From the NCBI GenBank assembly GCA_001513025.1, contig LFRZ01000055.1:1-64000 (forward strand): DNA of 64,000 nucleotides, written 5' to 3'. The notes under the pieces are model-generated. The model saw only the letters and a program-made list of their open reading frames with translations. It made no database searches and was not told the origin of the DNA. Source of the stretch: Gammaproteobacteria bacterium DTU037. Its GTDB lineage: Bacteria > Pseudomonadota > Gammaproteobacteria > Pseudomonadales > Pseudomonadaceae. The translations under genes were made by a program, and so were the position numbers. Shown in pieces: positions 9,438-20,476 of the stretch; within the stretch, counting starts at the first letter, position 1, and every line of letters starts with the position of its first letter.

Positions 9438-10769
9438 ATGGCTAAGCAAGGTTCTCTCTCTGCAATGGGTGGTGGTGGTTTGTCCGAACTATGGGCACGC
9501 TTACGCTTCCTCTTTATGGCGATTATCGTCTACCGTATTGGTGCACACATTCCTGTTCCAGGAATCAACCCTGATCGTCTCGCGGATCTGTTTCGACAGA
9601 ATGAGGGAACCATTCTCAGCCTGTTCAACATGTTTTCAGGTGGTGCGCTTGAGCGCATGAGTATCTTCGCGTTGGGAATCATGCCGTATATTTCGGCATC
9701 GATTATCATGCAGTTGATGACCGCTGTGAGCCCTCATCTGGAACAGTTGAAGAAGGAAGGTGAGTCTGGTCGTCGTAAGATTAGCCAGTACACCCGATAC
9801 GGTACCTTGATCTTGGCATGTGTTCAGGCTATCGGTATGTCCGTAGGCTTGGCCAGTCAAGGTATCGCTTTTGCAACTGACTTCAACTTTTACTTTGTTG
9901 CAGTGACAACTTTTGTTGCTGGGGCAATGTTTATGATGTGGTTGGGTGAGCAAATTACCGAACGCGGTATTGGTAACGGCATTTCGATGCTGATTTTTGC
10001 CGGTATCGTGGCAGGTTTGCCTGCAGCAATTGGTCAGTCTTTCGAGTCTGCCCGTCAGGGTGATATCAATATCTTCGCCTTGATTGCCATTGGTTTGCTT
10101 GCTGTTGCAATTATTGGGTTTGTGGTCTTTATCGAGCGTGGTCAGCGTCGTATTGCTGTGCATTACGCTAAGCGCCAACAAGGTCGCAAAGTGTTTGCTG
10201 CGCAAACCAGTCATCTCCCTTTAAAGGTGAATATGGCAGGTGTGATTCCGGCTATTTTCGCCAGTAGTATCTTGTTGTTCCCGGCGTCTCTTGGTCAGTG
10301 GTTTGGCCAGTCAGAGGGCATGTCGTGGCTTGCGGATGTTTCGCAAGCGCTGGCACCAGGGCAACCTTTAAATATTTTGCTGTTTAGTGCAGGGATTGTT
10401 TTCTTCTGCTTCTTCTACACAGCATTAATGTTTAATCCAAAAGATGTTGCTGAAAACCTGAAAAAATCCGGTGCTTTTATTCCGGGTATCCGTCCGGGTG
10501 AGCAGTCAGCACGCTATATTGATGGTGTGTTAACCCGCTTAACCGCGTTTGGTGCCTTGTACATGACGGCTGTATGTTTGCTGCCTCAATTCCTTGTTGT
10601 AGCTGCAAATGTGCCGTTTTATCTCGGCGGGACATCGCTGTTGATCGTTGTTGTGGTTGTAATGGACTTCATGGCTCAAGTACAATCACACCTCGTTTCT
10701 AACCAGTACGAATCCCTGATGAAGAAATCCAACCTGAAGGGCTACGGTGGCAACGGTTTGTTGCGCTAA
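9438..10769 (+). CDS. secY: Preprotein translocase channel subunit SecY
   Basis: The 443-residue polytopic inner-membrane protein forms the Sec protein-export channel with SecE and SecG and binds SecA or ribosomes. Ten transmembrane segments fit the hydropathy pattern. The plug region near residue 60-75 ([19 protein letters not shown]) and the cytosolic loop with [20 protein letters not shown] (about 230-250) are conserved, as is the C-terminal signature [13 protein letters not shown]. It is made with the ribosomal proteins and starts immediately after rplO. Confidence 0.98.
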   Translation: MAKQGSLSAMGGGGLSELWARLRFLFMAIIVYRIGAHIPVPGINPDRLADLFRQNEGTILSLFNMFSGGALERMSIFALGIMPYISASIIMQLMTAVSPHLEQLKKEGESGRRKISQYTRYGTLILACVQAIGMSVGLASQGIAFATDFNFYFVAVTTFVAGAMFMMWLGEQITERGIGNGISMLIFAGIVAGLPAAIGQSFESARQGDINIFALIAIGLLAVAIIGFVVFIERGQRRIAVHYAKRQQGRKVFAAQTSHLPLKVNMAGVIPAIFASSILLFPASLGQWFGQSEGMSWLADVSQALAPGQPLNILLFSAGIVFFCFFYTALMFNPKDVAENLKKSGAFIPGIRPGEQSARYIDGVLTRLTAFGALYMTAVCLLPQFLVVAANVPFYLGGTSLLIVVVVVMDFMAQVQSHLVSNQYESLMKKSNLKGYGGNGLLR

Positions 10770-10796
10770 TTGGTCTTTAGGCTATAGGAGTTAGTG

Positions 10797-10913
10797 ATGA
10801 AAGTTCGTGCATCGGTGAAAAAGCTTTGCCGCAATTGCAAGATCGTACGTCGTGAAGGTGTTATTCGCGTGATCTGTAAAGCGGAACCACGTCACAAGCA
10901 GCGCCAAGGCTGA
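10797..10913 (+). CDS. rpmJ: 50S ribosomal protein L36 (zinc-binding form)
   Basis: A 38-residue reading frame gives [20 protein letters not shown] and ends [10 protein letters not shown]. Cys11, Cys14, Cys27 and a following His form the zinc ribbon of the C+ form of L36. Some bacteria carry a second, zinc-free L36 elsewhere that replaces it when zinc is short; none is in the window. It follows secY after 27 bases with a TAGGAG site, the standard end of the spc operon. Confidence 0.96.
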   Translation: MKVRASVKKLCRNCKIVRREGVIRVICKAEPRHKQRQG

Positions 10914-10928
10914 TTGTGTAGTGTCATG

Positions 10929-10956
10929 AACCGAGCAGCTAGTGCGCTGTTCGGTT
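10929..10956 (+). terminator. Hairpin between rpmJ and rpsM
   Basis: An 11-pair stem (AACCGAGCAGC with GCTGTTCGGTT, one G-U pair) with a six-base loop begins 16 bases after rpmJ. No T tract follows, so it may be a processing site or protein-binding element rather than an intrinsic terminator. The rest of the 126-base gap shows only an AT-rich stretch and the rpsM ribosome-binding site. Confidence 0.5.
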
Positions 10957-11039
10957 GAATAATAGTTATTACAGCATTGGTTCTTACTTTCTTCCTTGGC
11001 TTCCTGAGAGTGAGTCGCTGTCAATTGGAGTTACACTGA

Positions 11040-11396
11040 ATGGCCCGTATTGCAGGCGTTAACATTCCGGATAACAAGCATACTGTTATCTCGCTGACCT
11101 ATATCTTTGGTATTGGTCGGACAACTGCGCAAAAGATTTGCGCTGCTACTGGCGTTAATCCAGCAGCAAAGATTAAAGATCTCTCTGATGAGCAGGTCGA
11201 GCAGTTGCGTGGCGAAGTCACTAAGCTTCATACAGAAGGTGACTTGCGTCGCGAAATCAACATGAACATCAAGCGCTTGATGGACTTAGGTTGCTACCGT
11301 GGCTTACGCCACCGTCGTAGTCTGCCAGTCCGTGGTCAACGCACCAAAACCAACGCGCGTACCCGTAAAGGCCCACGCAAGCCGATCCGTAAGTAA
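11040..11396 (+). CDS. rpsM: 30S ribosomal protein S13
   Basis: The 118-residue S13 sits in the 30S head and bridges to L5. The helix-two-turn-helix block ([19 protein letters not shown]) and the basic tail ([20 protein letters not shown]) are intact. It opens the alpha operon (rpsM-rpsK-rpsD-rpoA-rplQ), preceded by a 126-base gap. In E. coli this leader is where S4 represses the operon; no such pseudoknot was established here. Confidence 0.98.
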   Translation: MARIAGVNIPDNKHTVISLTYIFGIGRTTAQKICAATGVNPAAKIKDLSDEQVEQLRGEVTKLHTEGDLRREINMNIKRLMDLGCYRGLRHRRSLPVRGQRTKTNARTRKGPRKPIRK

Positions 11397-11426
11397 TCGC
11401 ATTGGTTCTAGATAGGAATTTGATTA

Positions 11427-11816
11427 ATGGCTAAAGCAGCTGCTCGTCCTCGTAAAAAAGTTAAAAAGACAGTGGTTGATGGCATCGCCCACATCCATGC
11501 ATCTTTTAACAACACAATTATTACTATTACAGACCGTCAGGGTAATGCTCTGTCATGGGCTACCTCAGGTGGTTCTGGTTTCCGTGGTTCGCGTAAAAGC
11601 ACACCCTTTGCTGCGCAAGTTGCAGCAGAACGTGCTGGTCAAGCGGCTCTGGAATTCGGTTTGAAAAATTTAGATGTTAACGTCAAGGGCCCAGGTCCAG
11701 GTCGTGAATCAGCAGTCCGCGCTTTGAATGGTTGCGGTTATAAAATCGCAAGCATCACCGACGTGACGCCCATCCCCCATAACGGATGCCGCCCGCCGAA
11801 AAAGCGCCGCGTGTAA
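11427..11816 (+). CDS. rpsK: 30S ribosomal protein S11
   Basis: The 129-residue S11 lies on the platform near the E site. The conserved N-terminal motif [20 protein letters not shown] and the C-terminal block [16 protein letters not shown] are present. The latter includes the Asn-Gly pair known to form isoaspartate in E. coli S11. Second gene of the alpha operon. Confidence 0.98.
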   Translation: MAKAAARPRKKVKKTVVDGIAHIHASFNNTIITITDRQGNALSWATSGGSGFRGSRKSTPFAAQVAAERAGQAALEFGLKNLDVNVKGPGPGRESAVRALNGCGYKIASITDVTPIPHNGCRPPKKRRV

Positions 11817-11834
11817 ATTAGGAGACAGTGAAAA

Positions 11835-12455
11835 ATGGCTCGTTACATTGGTCCCAAATGCAAACTGTCCCGTCGTGAAGGCACAGACCTCTTCTTGAAG
11901 AGTGGTTCACGCGCGATTGAATCTAAATGCAACATTGAAGCAGCACCTGGCCAGCATGGTCAGCGTCGCACTCGTTTATCCGAGTACGGTACTCAGTTGC
12001 GTGAAAAGCAAAAAGTTCGCCGTATGTATGGTGTGCTTGAGCGTCAGTTCGCCAGCTACTACAAAGAAGCAGCGCGCCGTAAAGGTGCAACCGGTGAAAA
12101 CCTTCTGCAACTTTTAGAGTCACGTCTGGATAACGTTGTATACCGTATGGGCTTTGGCTCTACACGTGCCGAGTCGCGTCAGCTGGTATCGCATAAGTCG
12201 ATCAGCATTAATGGCAAGACTGTAAACGTTCCGTCATACCAGGTTCAGGCCGGTGATGTCGTAGCTGTACGTGAGAAGTGCAAAAACCAATTACGTATTT
12301 CCCAGGCTCTCGAATTGTGTGTCCAGCGTGGCCGCGTCGAGTGGGTTGATGTAGATGCAGAGAAAAAGTCAGGTGTGTACAAAAGCATTCCTGAGCGCAG
12401 TGATCTGTCAGCCGACATCAACGAAAGCCTGATTGTCGAGCTCTACTCCAAGTAA
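11835..12455 (+). CDS. rpsD: 30S ribosomal protein S4
   Basis: The 206-residue S4 is a primary 16S rRNA binder and, in E. coli, the autogenous repressor of this operon. The S4 RNA-binding fold lies around residues 95-160 ([20 protein letters not shown]). Only two cysteines, at positions 9 and 32, remain in the N-terminal domain, so it is the form without a full zinc site, as in other gammaproteobacteria. Confidence 0.98.
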   Translation: MARYIGPKCKLSRREGTDLFLKSGSRAIESKCNIEAAPGQHGQRRTRLSEYGTQLREKQKVRRMYGVLERQFASYYKEAARRKGATGENLLQLLESRLDNVVYRMGFGSTRAESRQLVSHKSISINGKTVNVPSYQVQAGDVVAVREKCKNQLRISQALELCVQRGRVEWVDVDAEKKSGVYKSIPERSDLSADINESLIVELYSK

Positions 12456-12477
12456 GGGCTAGAAAATAGGTGTATCC

Positions 12478-13479
12478 ATGCAGATTTCGGTAAATGAGTT
12501 CCTGACCCCTCGTCAAATTAATGTTGACATGGTCAGTCCGACCCGCGCCAAAATTACACTTGAGCCTCTCGAGCGTGGTTTTGGACATACTTTGGGCAAT
12601 GCGCTTCGGCGTATATTGTTATCTTCAATGCCTGGTTGTGCAGTTGTCGAAGTTGAAATCGACGGCGTACTGCACGAGTACAGCGCTATTGAAGGGGTTC
12701 AAGAGGATGTGATTGAGATCCTTCTTAACCTGAAAGGCCTTGCAGTAATTATGCACGGTCGTGACGAAGCCACGTTAACTCTAAGCAAAAAAGGGCCGGG
12801 CGTGGTGACTGCTGCCGATATTAAGCTGGATCATGATGTGGAAATCGTCAATGGCGACCACGTTATTGCCAATCTGGCTGACAAGGGCGCATTGAATATG
12901 AAGCTACGTATTGCACGTGGCCGTGGCTATGAGTCAGCTGATTCGCGCTTTAGCGATGAAGATGAAACGCGTAGCATCGGTCGTTTGCAAATCGATGCAC
13001 TATTCAGCCCTGTCCGCCGTGTAGCGTATGTGGTAGAGAATGCCCGTGTTGAGCAGCGTACTAACTTGGATAAGCTGATCATCGACCTTGAAACCAATGG
13101 CACGCTTGATCCTGAAGAAGCGATTCGTCGCAGTGCAACAATCCTGCAGCACCAGCTGGCAGCTTTTGTTGATCTTCAAGGTGAAGCTCAGCCGGTTGAA
13201 GAGAAGCCGGAAGATGAGATTGATCCAATCTTATTACGTCCTGTTGATGATTTAGAGTTGACTGTGCGTTCGGCTAACTGCCTCAAGGCGGAAAGCATCT
13301 ATTACATTGGTGATCTGATTCAGCGCACTGAAGTAGAGTTGTTGAAAACTCCGAACTTGGGTAAAAAATCCCTGACTGAAATCAAGGATGTTTTAGCCTC
13401 GCGTGGTCTGTCCCTCGGTATGCGCCTTGATAACTGGCCGCCGGCAAGTCTGAAGAAAGACGATAAGGCTACGGCCTGA
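12478..13479 (+). CDS. rpoA: RNA polymerase alpha subunit
   Basis: The 333-residue protein carries the dimerising N-terminal domain that nucleates core assembly (residues 1-235, with [20 protein letters not shown]) and the C-terminal domain that contacts UP elements and activators (about 250-325). The C-terminal DNA-binding residues are visible in RSANCLKAE and [10 protein letters not shown]. Activators such as ANR/DNR, whose boxes occur later in this window, would contact this subunit. It lies between rpsD and rplQ as usual. Confidence 0.98.
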   Translation: MQISVNEFLTPRQINVDMVSPTRAKITLEPLERGFGHTLGNALRRILLSSMPGCAVVEVEIDGVLHEYSAIEGVQEDVIEILLNLKGLAVIMHGRDEATLTLSKKGPGVVTAADIKLDHDVEIVNGDHVIANLADKGALNMKLRIARGRGYESADSRFSDEDETRSIGRLQIDALFSPVRRVAYVVENARVEQRTNLDKLIIDLETNGTLDPEEAIRRSATILQHQLAAFVDLQGEAQPVEEKPEDEIDPILLRPVDDLELTVRSANCLKAESIYYIGDLIQRTEVELLKTPNLGKKSLTEIKDVLASRGLSLGMRLDNWPPASLKKDDKATA

Positions 13480-13523
13480 TCGCCATTATCACCGAACCGA
13501 AGAGTTTGGTAAGGAATTGAATC

Positions 13524-13910
13524 ATGCGTCATCGTAAAAGTGGCCGTCACCTAAGCCGTACCAGCGCCCACCGCAAGGCTATGTTTCAAAACATGGCAGT
13601 GTCGCTGTTCGAGCATGAACTGATTAAAACTACTTTGCCTAAAGCCAAAGAACTGCGCCGCGTTGCTGAGCCGTTAATTACTTTAGCTAAAGAAGATAGC
13701 GTTGCTAACCGTCGTTTAGCATTTGCCCGTACTCGCTCTAAATCAGCGGTTGGTAAATTGTTTAATGATTTAGGTAAGCGTTATGCAACACGTCAAGGCG
13801 GATACTTGCGCATTTTAAAATGCGGCTTCCGTGCTGGCGATAACGCGCCTATGGCTTATGTTGAACTGGTTGACCGTCCGGTTACTGGTGAAGTAGAAGC
13901 CGCAGAGTAA
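13524..13910 (+). CDS. rplQ: 50S ribosomal protein L17
   Basis: The 128-residue protein begins [20 protein letters not shown], the L17 signature. It sits near the tunnel exit. It is the last gene of the alpha operon and is followed after 16 bases by a strong intrinsic terminator. Confidence 0.98.
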   Translation: MRHRKSGRHLSRTSAHRKAMFQNMAVSLFEHELIKTTLPKAKELRRVAEPLITLAKEDSVANRRLAFARTRSKSAVGKLFNDLGKRYATRQGGYLRILKCGFRAGDNAPMAYVELVDRPVTGEVEAAE

Positions 13911-13926
13911 GCTATACTGCAGTTCG

Positions 13927-13957
13927 AAAAAAACCGAGCCTTGAGCTCGGTTTTTTT
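13927..13957 (+). terminator. Intrinsic terminator of the alpha operon
   Basis: ACCGAGC pairs with GCTCGGT around a five-base loop. The stem is flanked by a run of A on the left and seven T on the right, so it can act in both directions. It closes the ribosomal operon before katA. Confidence 0.92.
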
Positions 13958-14082
13958 ATGCGTACAAATCGTTGATAGCTATCGACTATCGACTGATTTT
14001 TTTTAATATATTAGGCAGCGTGTATTTATTTGGTTACTCTCATGGCACGTTCTTTCTTTGTTAGACGCGTAGGAGATAAACC

Positions 14083-15534
14083 ATGAGTGATAAGCCTAAA
14101 CTGACATCCGTTTCAGGGTGTCCAATCGCCAATAACCAAGACAGCTTAACGGCCGGTGCACGTGGACCGATGCTTCTACAAGATGTTTGGTTTCTCGAAA
14201 AATTAGCTCACTTTGATCGTGAAGTAATACCGGAGCGTCGTATGCATGCTAAAGGCTCAGGTGCCTTTGGTAGCTTTACCGTGACCCACGATATTACTCA
14301 ATACACTAAAGCGCTGTTATTTGCAGAGGTGGGTAAGCAAACAGATATGTTTGTGCGTTTTTCCACCGTAGCGGGTGAACGCGGTGCAGCGGATGCTGAG
14401 CGTGATATTCGTGGCTTTGCCATGCGATTTTACACTGAGCAAGGTAATTGGGATTTAGTAGGTAACAACACGCCAGTGTTCTTCTTCCGTGATCCGCTGA
14501 AATTCCCTGATCTGAACCATGCGGTTAAACGTGATCCGCGCACTAATATGCGCAGTCCCACGAATAACTGGGACTTCTGGACTGGCTTGCCTGAAGCCCT
14601 GCACCAAGTCACCATCGTGATGAGTGATCGCGGCATTCCCGCCTCATTTCGACATATGCATGGCTTTGGCTCGCACACCTTTAGTTTTATCAATGCCAAC
14701 AACGAGCGTTACTGGGTTAAGTTCCACTTTAGGACCCAGCAGGGGATTAAAAATCTAACCGATCAAGAAGCGGCCGAGTTGGTCGGTAACGATCGGGAAA
14801 GTTCGCAACGCGATTTGTATGAAGCGATTGAGGGCGGCGACTTCCCGCGCTGGACTATGTTTGTGCAGATTATGCCAGAAGCTGATGCAGCTAAAGTGCC
14901 TTACCATCCGTTTGATTTGACTAAGGTTTGGCCCAAAGGTGATTACCCATTGATTGAAGTGGGTTACTTTGAGCTGAATAAAAACCCAGAGAACTACTTT
15001 GCTGATGTTGAGCAGGCTGCGTTTAATCCTGCACATATTGTGCCTGGTATTAGTTTTTCACCCGACCGTATGCTGCAAGGCCGTCTGTTCTCTTATGGCG
15101 ATGCGCAGCGTTACCGCTTAGGCGTTAATCACGCACAGATTCCAGTGAATACACCACGCTGCCCATACCACAGCTACCACCGTGACGGTGCGATGCGTGT
15201 GGATGGCAACCAGGGCAGTCGTTTGCACTACGAGCCTAATAGCCAAGGTGAGTGGCAAGAGCAGCCTGATTTCTCTGAGCCACCGTTGGCCTTAGACGGC
15301 GCGGCCGATCGCTTTGATTACTGGGAAACTGAGCCAGATTACTTTACCCAGCCGGGTAATTTATTCCGCTTGATGAGTGCCGAACAGCAACAGGTACTGT
15401 TTGAGAACACTGCGCGCAATATGCAGGGTGTGCCGGATGCGATTAAACTGAAACACATCTGTCATTGCATGCAAGCTGATCCTGCTTACGGGCAGGGGGT
15501 CGCTCAGGCGATGGGAATTGAGCTGCCAGAATAG
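14083..15534 (+). CDS. katA: Monofunctional heme catalase (KatA type)
   Basis: Catalase breaks hydrogen peroxide into water and oxygen. The 483-residue length is that of small-subunit, clade-3 catalases such as P. aeruginosa KatA. The distal histidine is His55 ([14 protein letters not shown]), the partner Asn lies in [10 protein letters not shown], and the proximal heme tyrosine in [14 protein letters not shown]. No signal peptide is seen, so it is cytoplasmic. The site AGGAGAT precedes the ATG. In P. aeruginosa, as I recall, bfrA follows katA; here a hairpin and uvrA follow directly. OxyR control is likely from the family but no site was identified. Confidence 0.96.
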   Translation: MSDKPKLTSVSGCPIANNQDSLTAGARGPMLLQDVWFLEKLAHFDREVIPERRMHAKGSGAFGSFTVTHDITQYTKALLFAEVGKQTDMFVRFSTVAGERGAADAERDIRGFAMRFYTEQGNWDLVGNNTPVFFFRDPLKFPDLNHAVKRDPRTNMRSPTNNWDFWTGLPEALHQVTIVMSDRGIPASFRHMHGFGSHTFSFINANNERYWVKFHFRTQQGIKNLTDQEAAELVGNDRESSQRDLYEAIEGGDFPRWTMFVQIMPEADAAKVPYHPFDLTKVWPKGDYPLIEVGYFELNKNPENYFADVEQAAFNPAHIVPGISFSPDRMLQGRLFSYGDAQRYRLGVNHAQIPVNTPRCPYHSYHRDGAMRVDGNQGSRLHYEPNSQGEWQEQPDFSEPPLALDGAADRFDYWETEPDYFTQPGNLFRLMSAEQQQVLFENTARNMQGVPDAIKLKHICHCMQADPAYGQGVAQAMGIELPE

Positions 15535-15560
15535 ACGCTCAGCTGATCTGGACGAGTGAT

Positions 15561-15590
15561 AACCCAAGTCTCTCTGCAGAGGCTTGGGTT
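15561..15590. terminator. Bidirectional hairpin between katA and uvrA
   Basis: AACCCAAG (15561-15568) pairs with CTTGGGTT (15583-15590). It lies between the convergent 3' ends of katA and uvrA and probably serves both. Neither side has a strong T tract. Confidence 0.6.
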
Positions 15591-15600
15591 GACTCAGTGG

Positions 15601-18420
15601 TTAGAGTTTATCTTTAAGAAAGCGCCCCGTATGTGACAGGCTATTTTCGGCGATTTGCTCAGGTGTGCCCGTGGCAATAATTTCGCCACCGCCTGAACCA
15701 CCCTCAGGGCCTAAGTCGATTACCCAGTCCGCGGTTTTAATCACATCCAAGTTGTGTTCAATAACCACCACTGTATTACCGCGGTCACGTAAGCGATGCA
15801 GTACATCGAGTAATTGCTGAATATCGGCGAAGTGCAAGCCTGTGGTGGGCTCATCGAGGATATATAGGGTTTGTCCGGTATCGCGCTTAGACAGTTCGCG
15901 GGATAGTTTAACCCGCTGCGCTTCACCACCTGACAGCGTGGTCGCACTTTGTCCAAGGCGAATATAGGATAAGCCCACATCAATAAGCGTTTGCAAGCGA
16001 CGTGCTAGCGCTGGAATGGGATCAAAGAATACGCGAGCTTCTTCAATAGTCATATCTAGCACTTCATGGATGTTTTTGCCTTTATAACGAATATCCAAGG
16101 TCTCACGATTGTAACGTTTACTCTTACAAGTATCGCAAGTGACATAAATATCAGCCAAGAAATGCATCTCAACCTTAATGACGCCATCGCCTTGGCAGGC
16201 TTCACAGCGACCACCTTTAACGTTAAAGGAGAAACGGCCTGGGGTGTAACCCCGTGCGCGCGATTCAGCTACGCCAGCAAAGAGTTCACGGATCGGGGTG
16301 AAAATGCCCGTGTAAGTGGCAGGATTCGAGCGTGGCGTACGGCCAATCGGGCTTTGGTCAATATCCACAACCTTATCGAGCTGTTCAACACCTTCCAGCA
16401 AGCTGTAGGGCGCGGCCTCTAAAGTGGTTGCACCGTTTAACGCGGTGGCCATCAGTGGGTACAGGGTATTGTTGATCAGCGTTGATTTGCCTGAGCCAGA
16501 GACACCGGTGACGCAGGTCAACAGGCCTAGGGGCAGATCTAAATTGACATTTTTTAGGTTATTGCCACTCGCACCGTGTAAGCGCAGCATTTTATCTGGA
16601 TTAATCGGTGTGCGTTGCTCTGGGTAAGTGATTTTTACCTTGCCCGAGAGGTATTGACCGGTTAGTGAGGCAGGATTAGCCATCACTTCTGCTGGTGTGC
16701 CTTGTGCGACGATCTGTCCGCCATGCACGCCAGCGCCTGGGCCAATATCCACCACATAGTCCGCCATGCGAATCGCATCTTCGTCATGCTCAACCACGAT
16801 CACGGTATTACCAATTTTACGTAAGTGATCCAGAGTCTGGAGTAAGCGTTCATTATCGCGCTGATGTAAACCAATGGATGGTTCATCAAGGATATACATT
16901 ACGCCGACTAAGCCTGCACCAATTTGACTGGCCAAACGAATGCGCTGTGCCTCACCGCCAGATAAGGTATCGGCGCTGCGATTTAGAGTGAGATAATTTA
17001 AGCCCACGTTAACTAAAAACTGTAAGCGCGCACTGATTTCTTTAAGGATTTTCTCTGCGATCTCGCCGCGTTTACCGGGCAAAGTTAGAGCTGAGAAATA
17101 CTCAAATGCCTCACCAATCGGCATGGCAGTAATACTCGGCAAGGTTTTTTCGCCGACCCATACGTGGCGTGCTTCACGGCGCAGGCGTGTACCTGAGCAA
17201 TCGGGGCAGGCCTGAGTGCCGAGATATTTGGCCAGTTCTTCACGGACGGTATTGGATTCCGTTTCGCGGTAGCGGCGTTCTAGATTCGGTACTATGCCTT
17301 CGAAGGGGTGCGAGCGCTTAACAATGCTGCCACGGTCATTGAGGTAGCGAAATTCAACTACTGTTTGCTCTGTGCCGTGTAAAATCACTTGTTGCGTGGT
17401 TTTGTCCAGTGACTTAAACGGCACTTCAAGGCTGAAACCATAATGCTCAGCCAGCGAGTTGAGCATTTGGAAATAGTAGACGTTACGTCGATCCCAGCCG
17501 CGAATTGCACCTTCAGCAAGGGTCAGTTCGCCATTGACCAAGCGCTTGATATCAAAGAACTGTTTAACCCCTAAGCCATCACAGCTTGGGCAGGCGCCGG
17601 CTGGGTTGTTAAAGGAAAATAGCTTGGGTTCCAGTTCGCTAATTGCATGACCGCAATGCGGGCAGGCGAAACGTGCAGAAAACACCATCTCTTCGCTGTC
17701 GTCAGCATCCATGGAGGCCACTAAAGCAATACCGTCAGTGAGGCGCAGTGCAGTTTCAAAGGATTCGGCTAAACGCTGGGCTAAATCCTCGCGCACTTTA
17801 AAGCGATCCACCACCACATCAATTGAATGTTTCTTTTGTTTGTCCAGCTGAGGTACATCATCTATTTCATAGAGCACGCCATTGACGCGCACGCGGACAA
17901 AACCTTGCGCACGCATTTCTGCAAAGACAGAGAGATGCTCACCTTTACGCTCACGTACCACCGGGGCCAGTAGCATTAAGCGGCGCTCAGCTTCTTGAGC
18001 CATCACCAAGTCAACCATTTGACTGATGGTTTGTGCTTCGAGCGGCACATTATGATCAGGGCAATGCGGTATACCTGCGCGAGCATAGAGCAGGCGCAAG
18101 TAGTCATAAATTTCGGTGATGGTGCCGACGGTTGAGCGGGGGTTATGCGAGGTTGATTTTTGCTCAATAGAAATGGCTGGGGATAAGCCTTCAATGGTAT
18201 CAACGTCAGGTTTTTCCATCATGGATAAAAACTGTCGTGCATAGGCCGATAAGGATTCAACATAACGGCGCTGGCCTTCGGCATATAAGGTGTCGAAGGC
18301 TAATGATGATTTGCCTGAACCGGATAGACCGGTGATCACAATCAGTTTATTTCTAGGCAAATCGAGATCAATATTTTTTAAATTATGGGTCCGAGCCCCA
18401 CGAACTACTATGGTATCCAC
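15601..18420 (-). CDS. uvrA: Excinuclease ABC subunit A
   Basis: UvrA is the damage-sensing ATPase of nucleotide excision repair and loads UvrB on DNA. The 939-residue protein has two ABC ATPase halves. Walker A motifs are GLSGSGKSS (31-39) and GVSGSGKST (second half), with two LSGGEAQR signatures and two DEP Walker B motifs. Zinc-finger cysteines occur as CPHC/CPSC near 250-275 and [12 protein letters not shown] in the second half. The start is a GTG at 18420 preceded by CGAGGA. No LexA box was found in the 107-base gap to the divergent MFS gene, so SOS control is not evident. Confidence 0.97.
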   Translation of the reverse strand: MDTIVVRGARTHNLKNIDLDLPRNKLIVITGLSGSGKSSLAFDTLYAEGQRRYVESLSAYARQFLSMMEKPDVDTIEGLSPAISIEQKSTSHNPRSTVGTITEIYDYLRLLYARAGIPHCPDHNVPLEAQTISQMVDLVMAQEAERRLMLLAPVVRERKGEHLSVFAEMRAQGFVRVRVNGVLYEIDDVPQLDKQKKHSIDVVVDRFKVREDLAQRLAESFETALRLTDGIALVASMDADDSEEMVFSARFACPHCGHAISELEPKLFSFNNPAGACPSCDGLGVKQFFDIKRLVNGELTLAEGAIRGWDRRNVYYFQMLNSLAEHYGFSLEVPFKSLDKTTQQVILHGTEQTVVEFRYLNDRGSIVKRSHPFEGIVPNLERRYRETESNTVREELAKYLGTQACPDCSGTRLRREARHVWVGEKTLPSITAMPIGEAFEYFSALTLPGKRGEIAEKILKEISARLQFLVNVGLNYLTLNRSADTLSGGEAQRIRLASQIGAGLVGVMYILDEPSIGLHQRDNERLLQTLDHLRKIGNTVIVVEHDEDAIRMADYVVDIGPGAGVHGGQIVAQGTPAEVMANPASLTGQYLSGKVKITYPEQRTPINPDKMLRLHGASGNNLKNVNLDLPLGLLTCVTGVSGSGKSTLINNTLYPLMATALNGATTLEAAPYSLLEGVEQLDKVVDIDQSPIGRTPRSNPATYTGIFTPIRELFAGVAESRARGYTPGRFSFNVKGGRCEACQGDGVIKVEMHFLADIYVTCDTCKSKRYNRETLDIRYKGKNIHEVLDMTIEEARVFFDPIPALARRLQTLIDVGLSYIRLGQSATTLSGGEAQRVKLSRELSKRDTGQTLYILDEPTTGLHFADIQQLLDVLHRLRDRGNTVVVIEHNLDVIKTADWVIDLGPEGGSGGGEIIATGTPEQIAENSLSHTGRFLKDKL

Positions 18421-18527
18421 TGCATTCCTCGCGTTGCGAGTGTAAAGGCTTGAGTATACGGGTTCGAGGTATGCTGCGGCAAAGCGTTCCGCCTGATAGA
18501 ATCGCCGCTCTAGATTGAGGGGACGTC

Positions 18528-19895
18528 ATGAACGCGCATAATAACGATGCAATGAACACTCAAGAGCGACGTGCGACAGCTGGCTTAGCGCTGGTCTTTG
18601 CTTTTCGTATGCTGGGTATGTTTATGGTACTGCCGGTACTGGTGACCTATGGACAAGATTTATCCGGTGCGACGCCTTTTTTATTAGGTTTGGCGATTGG
18701 TGCTTACGGCTTAACTCAAGCCATGTTACAGATCCCCTTTGGTATGCTCTCGGACCGTATTGGCCGTTTACCGGTCATTTATACGGGCTTGTTGATCTTT
18801 GCAGCAGGCAGTGTGGTAGCCGGTTTGTCTGACTCGGTGTGGGGGGTGATTGCCGGTCGTGTCTTACAAGGTGCTGGGGCGATTTCTGCTGCGGTGATGG
18901 CGCTGTTATCCGATATCACCCGCGAGCAACACCGTACCAAAGCGATGGCGGTGATTGGTATTAGCATCGGTATCTCCTTTGCTGTGGCGATGGTGGTGGG
19001 CCCGCTGGTCACCCGTGCTTTTGGTTTATCGGGGCTGTTTTGGTTTACCGCGGCGATGGCTGTGCTGGGGATCTTCATTATTGCCTTCACTGTGCCTAAG
19101 CCTGCAGTGCAGTTGCAGCACCGTGAATCAGGTGTGGCGCCGGCGGCGTTGTCTGCCACCTTGCGTAATGTGGCGTTATTGCGTCTAAACTTAGGTATTT
19201 TCGTTCTGCATGCGTTATTGATGGCCAGCTTTATTGCTTTGCCTTTGGCGTTGGTGGAGCAGGGTGGCTTGCCCAAAGAAGAGCATTGGTGGGTGTATCT
19301 GATTGCGATGTTTGTCGGTTTTTTTGCCATGCTGCCGTTTATTATTTATGGTGAAAAAAAGCGTCAGATGAAGCGTGTATTTATCGGCGCTGTCAGTGTT
19401 TTATTGCTCAGTGAGTTGTTTTTTTGGTGGTTTGGTCATCGCCTAAGTTTACTGCTGCTCGGTACTATTGCCTTCTTTACCGCGTTTAACTTATTGGAAG
19501 CCAGTTTGCCGTCGTTGGTCAGTAAGTTCGCACCAGCGGGTGCTAAAGGCACGGCGATGGGCGTGTATTCGACCAGCCAGTTTTTAGGTGCCGCCTTGGG
19601 TGGTATCTTAGGCGGTTGGTTGTTTGGTTTGGGTGGTGCACCCGTTGTTTTTGCAGGATGTGCCGCACTGGCAGCACTCTGGCTTGTTTTTGCTGCTAAT
19701 ATGCAAGAGCCGCCTTATGTCACCAGTCTGCGCTTGTCGGTCTCCCCGGCCGCGATACAAGCGACGCAATGGTTGACGCAATTACGCTCACAAGCAGGTG
19801 TTATGGATGCTGTGTTGGTGGCAGAGGAAGCTGCTGTTTATGTAAAATTTGATACGCAAATAATAGATCGTGCGACTGTTGAAGCTTATTTATAA
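18528..19895 (+). CDS. MFS exporter with C-terminal YAM-like domain (YajR type)
   Basis: The 455-residue protein is a twelve-helix major facilitator. The [12 protein letters not shown] motif A between helices 2 and 3 (about residues 75-86) marks the DHA1 drug:H+ antiporter family. After the last helix a soluble segment from about residue 395 to 455 (starting [11 protein letters not shown]) resembles the ferredoxin-like YAM domain of E. coli YajR, whose length is nearly identical. The substrate is unknown. It starts divergently from uvrA and lies 32 bases before ssb, the Pseudomonas order, and may share a transcript with ssb. Confidence 0.85.
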   Translation: MNAHNNDAMNTQERRATAGLALVFAFRMLGMFMVLPVLVTYGQDLSGATPFLLGLAIGAYGLTQAMLQIPFGMLSDRIGRLPVIYTGLLIFAAGSVVAGLSDSVWGVIAGRVLQGAGAISAAVMALLSDITREQHRTKAMAVIGISIGISFAVAMVVGPLVTRAFGLSGLFWFTAAMAVLGIFIIAFTVPKPAVQLQHRESGVAPAALSATLRNVALLRLNLGIFVLHALLMASFIALPLALVEQGGLPKEEHWWVYLIAMFVGFFAMLPFIIYGEKKRQMKRVFIGAVSVLLLSELFFWWFGHRLSLLLLGTIAFFTAFNLLEASLPSLVSKFAPAGAKGTAMGVYSTSQFLGAALGGILGGWLFGLGGAPVVFAGCAALAALWLVFAANMQEPPYVTSLRLSVSPAAIQATQWLTQLRSQAGVMDAVLVAEEAAVYVKFDTQIIDRATVEAYL

Positions 19896-19927
19896 GTAAT
19901 CTGAGCACCGACTGGATGGAGAAAGCT

Positions 19928-20437
19928 ATGGCTCGTGGAATCAACAAAGTAATTTTAATTGGTAATGTGGGCGGCGACCCAGAAACACGTTATTTGCCCA
20001 ATGGCAATGCGGTGACCAATCTGACCTTAGCGACCAGTGATAGCTGGCGCGATAAGCAAACCGGACAAATGCAAGAGCGTACTGAATGGCATCGTGTGTC
20101 GTTCTTCGGCAAAATTGCAGAAATTGCTGGTCAATATTTGCGCAAAGGTTCGAAAGTCTATATTGAAGGTCGTTTGCAAACCCGCGAGTGGGAAAAAGAC
20201 GGTGTTAAGCGCTACACAACGGAAATTGTTGTGGATATGGGCGGCACTATGCAAATGCTCGATAGCCGTGCTGATAGCGAAGGCGGTAGTCGCCCTGCAC
20301 CTGCACCGCGTCCTCAGCAACAGGCTCAGCCGCAACAGCAACAACAGTCACAACAGCAACGTCCTGCACCAAGTGTGCAACACGATGCGCAGCCGGCACC
20401 AGACTACGATAGCTTTGATGATGACATTCCGTTCTGA
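19928..20437 (+). CDS. ssb: Single-stranded DNA-binding protein
   Basis: SSB coats single-stranded DNA in replication, recombination and repair. The start is the ATG at 19928 ([20 protein letters not shown]), preceded by GGAG; an in-frame ATG 12 bases upstream lies within the ribosome-binding region. Of 169 residues, about 1-110 form the OB fold. The linker is rich in Gln, Pro and Ala (about 120-155), coded by a run of CAG/CAA triplets that could vary in length. The tip DDDIPF is the conserved partner-binding tail. Confidence 0.97.
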   Translation: MARGINKVILIGNVGGDPETRYLPNGNAVTNLTLATSDSWRDKQTGQMQERTEWHRVSFFGKIAEIAGQYLRKGSKVYIEGRLQTREWEKDGVKRYTTEIVVDMGGTMQMLDSRADSEGGSRPAPAPRPQQQAQPQQQQQSQQQRPAPSVQHDAQPAPDYDSFDDDIPF

Positions 20438-20476
20438 GGCGGGCTAGAGGCTAGATAACATCTTTGAGGGGTTGAT

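Noticed and set aside
9636-10214. 192-codon antisense frame over secY
   Set aside because: Overlaps the conserved secY coding region and has the low-complexity look of a shadow frame.
18421-18527. LexA (SOS) box between uvrA and the MFS gene
   Set aside because: No CTG-N10-CAG motif of acceptable quality was found in the 107-base gap.
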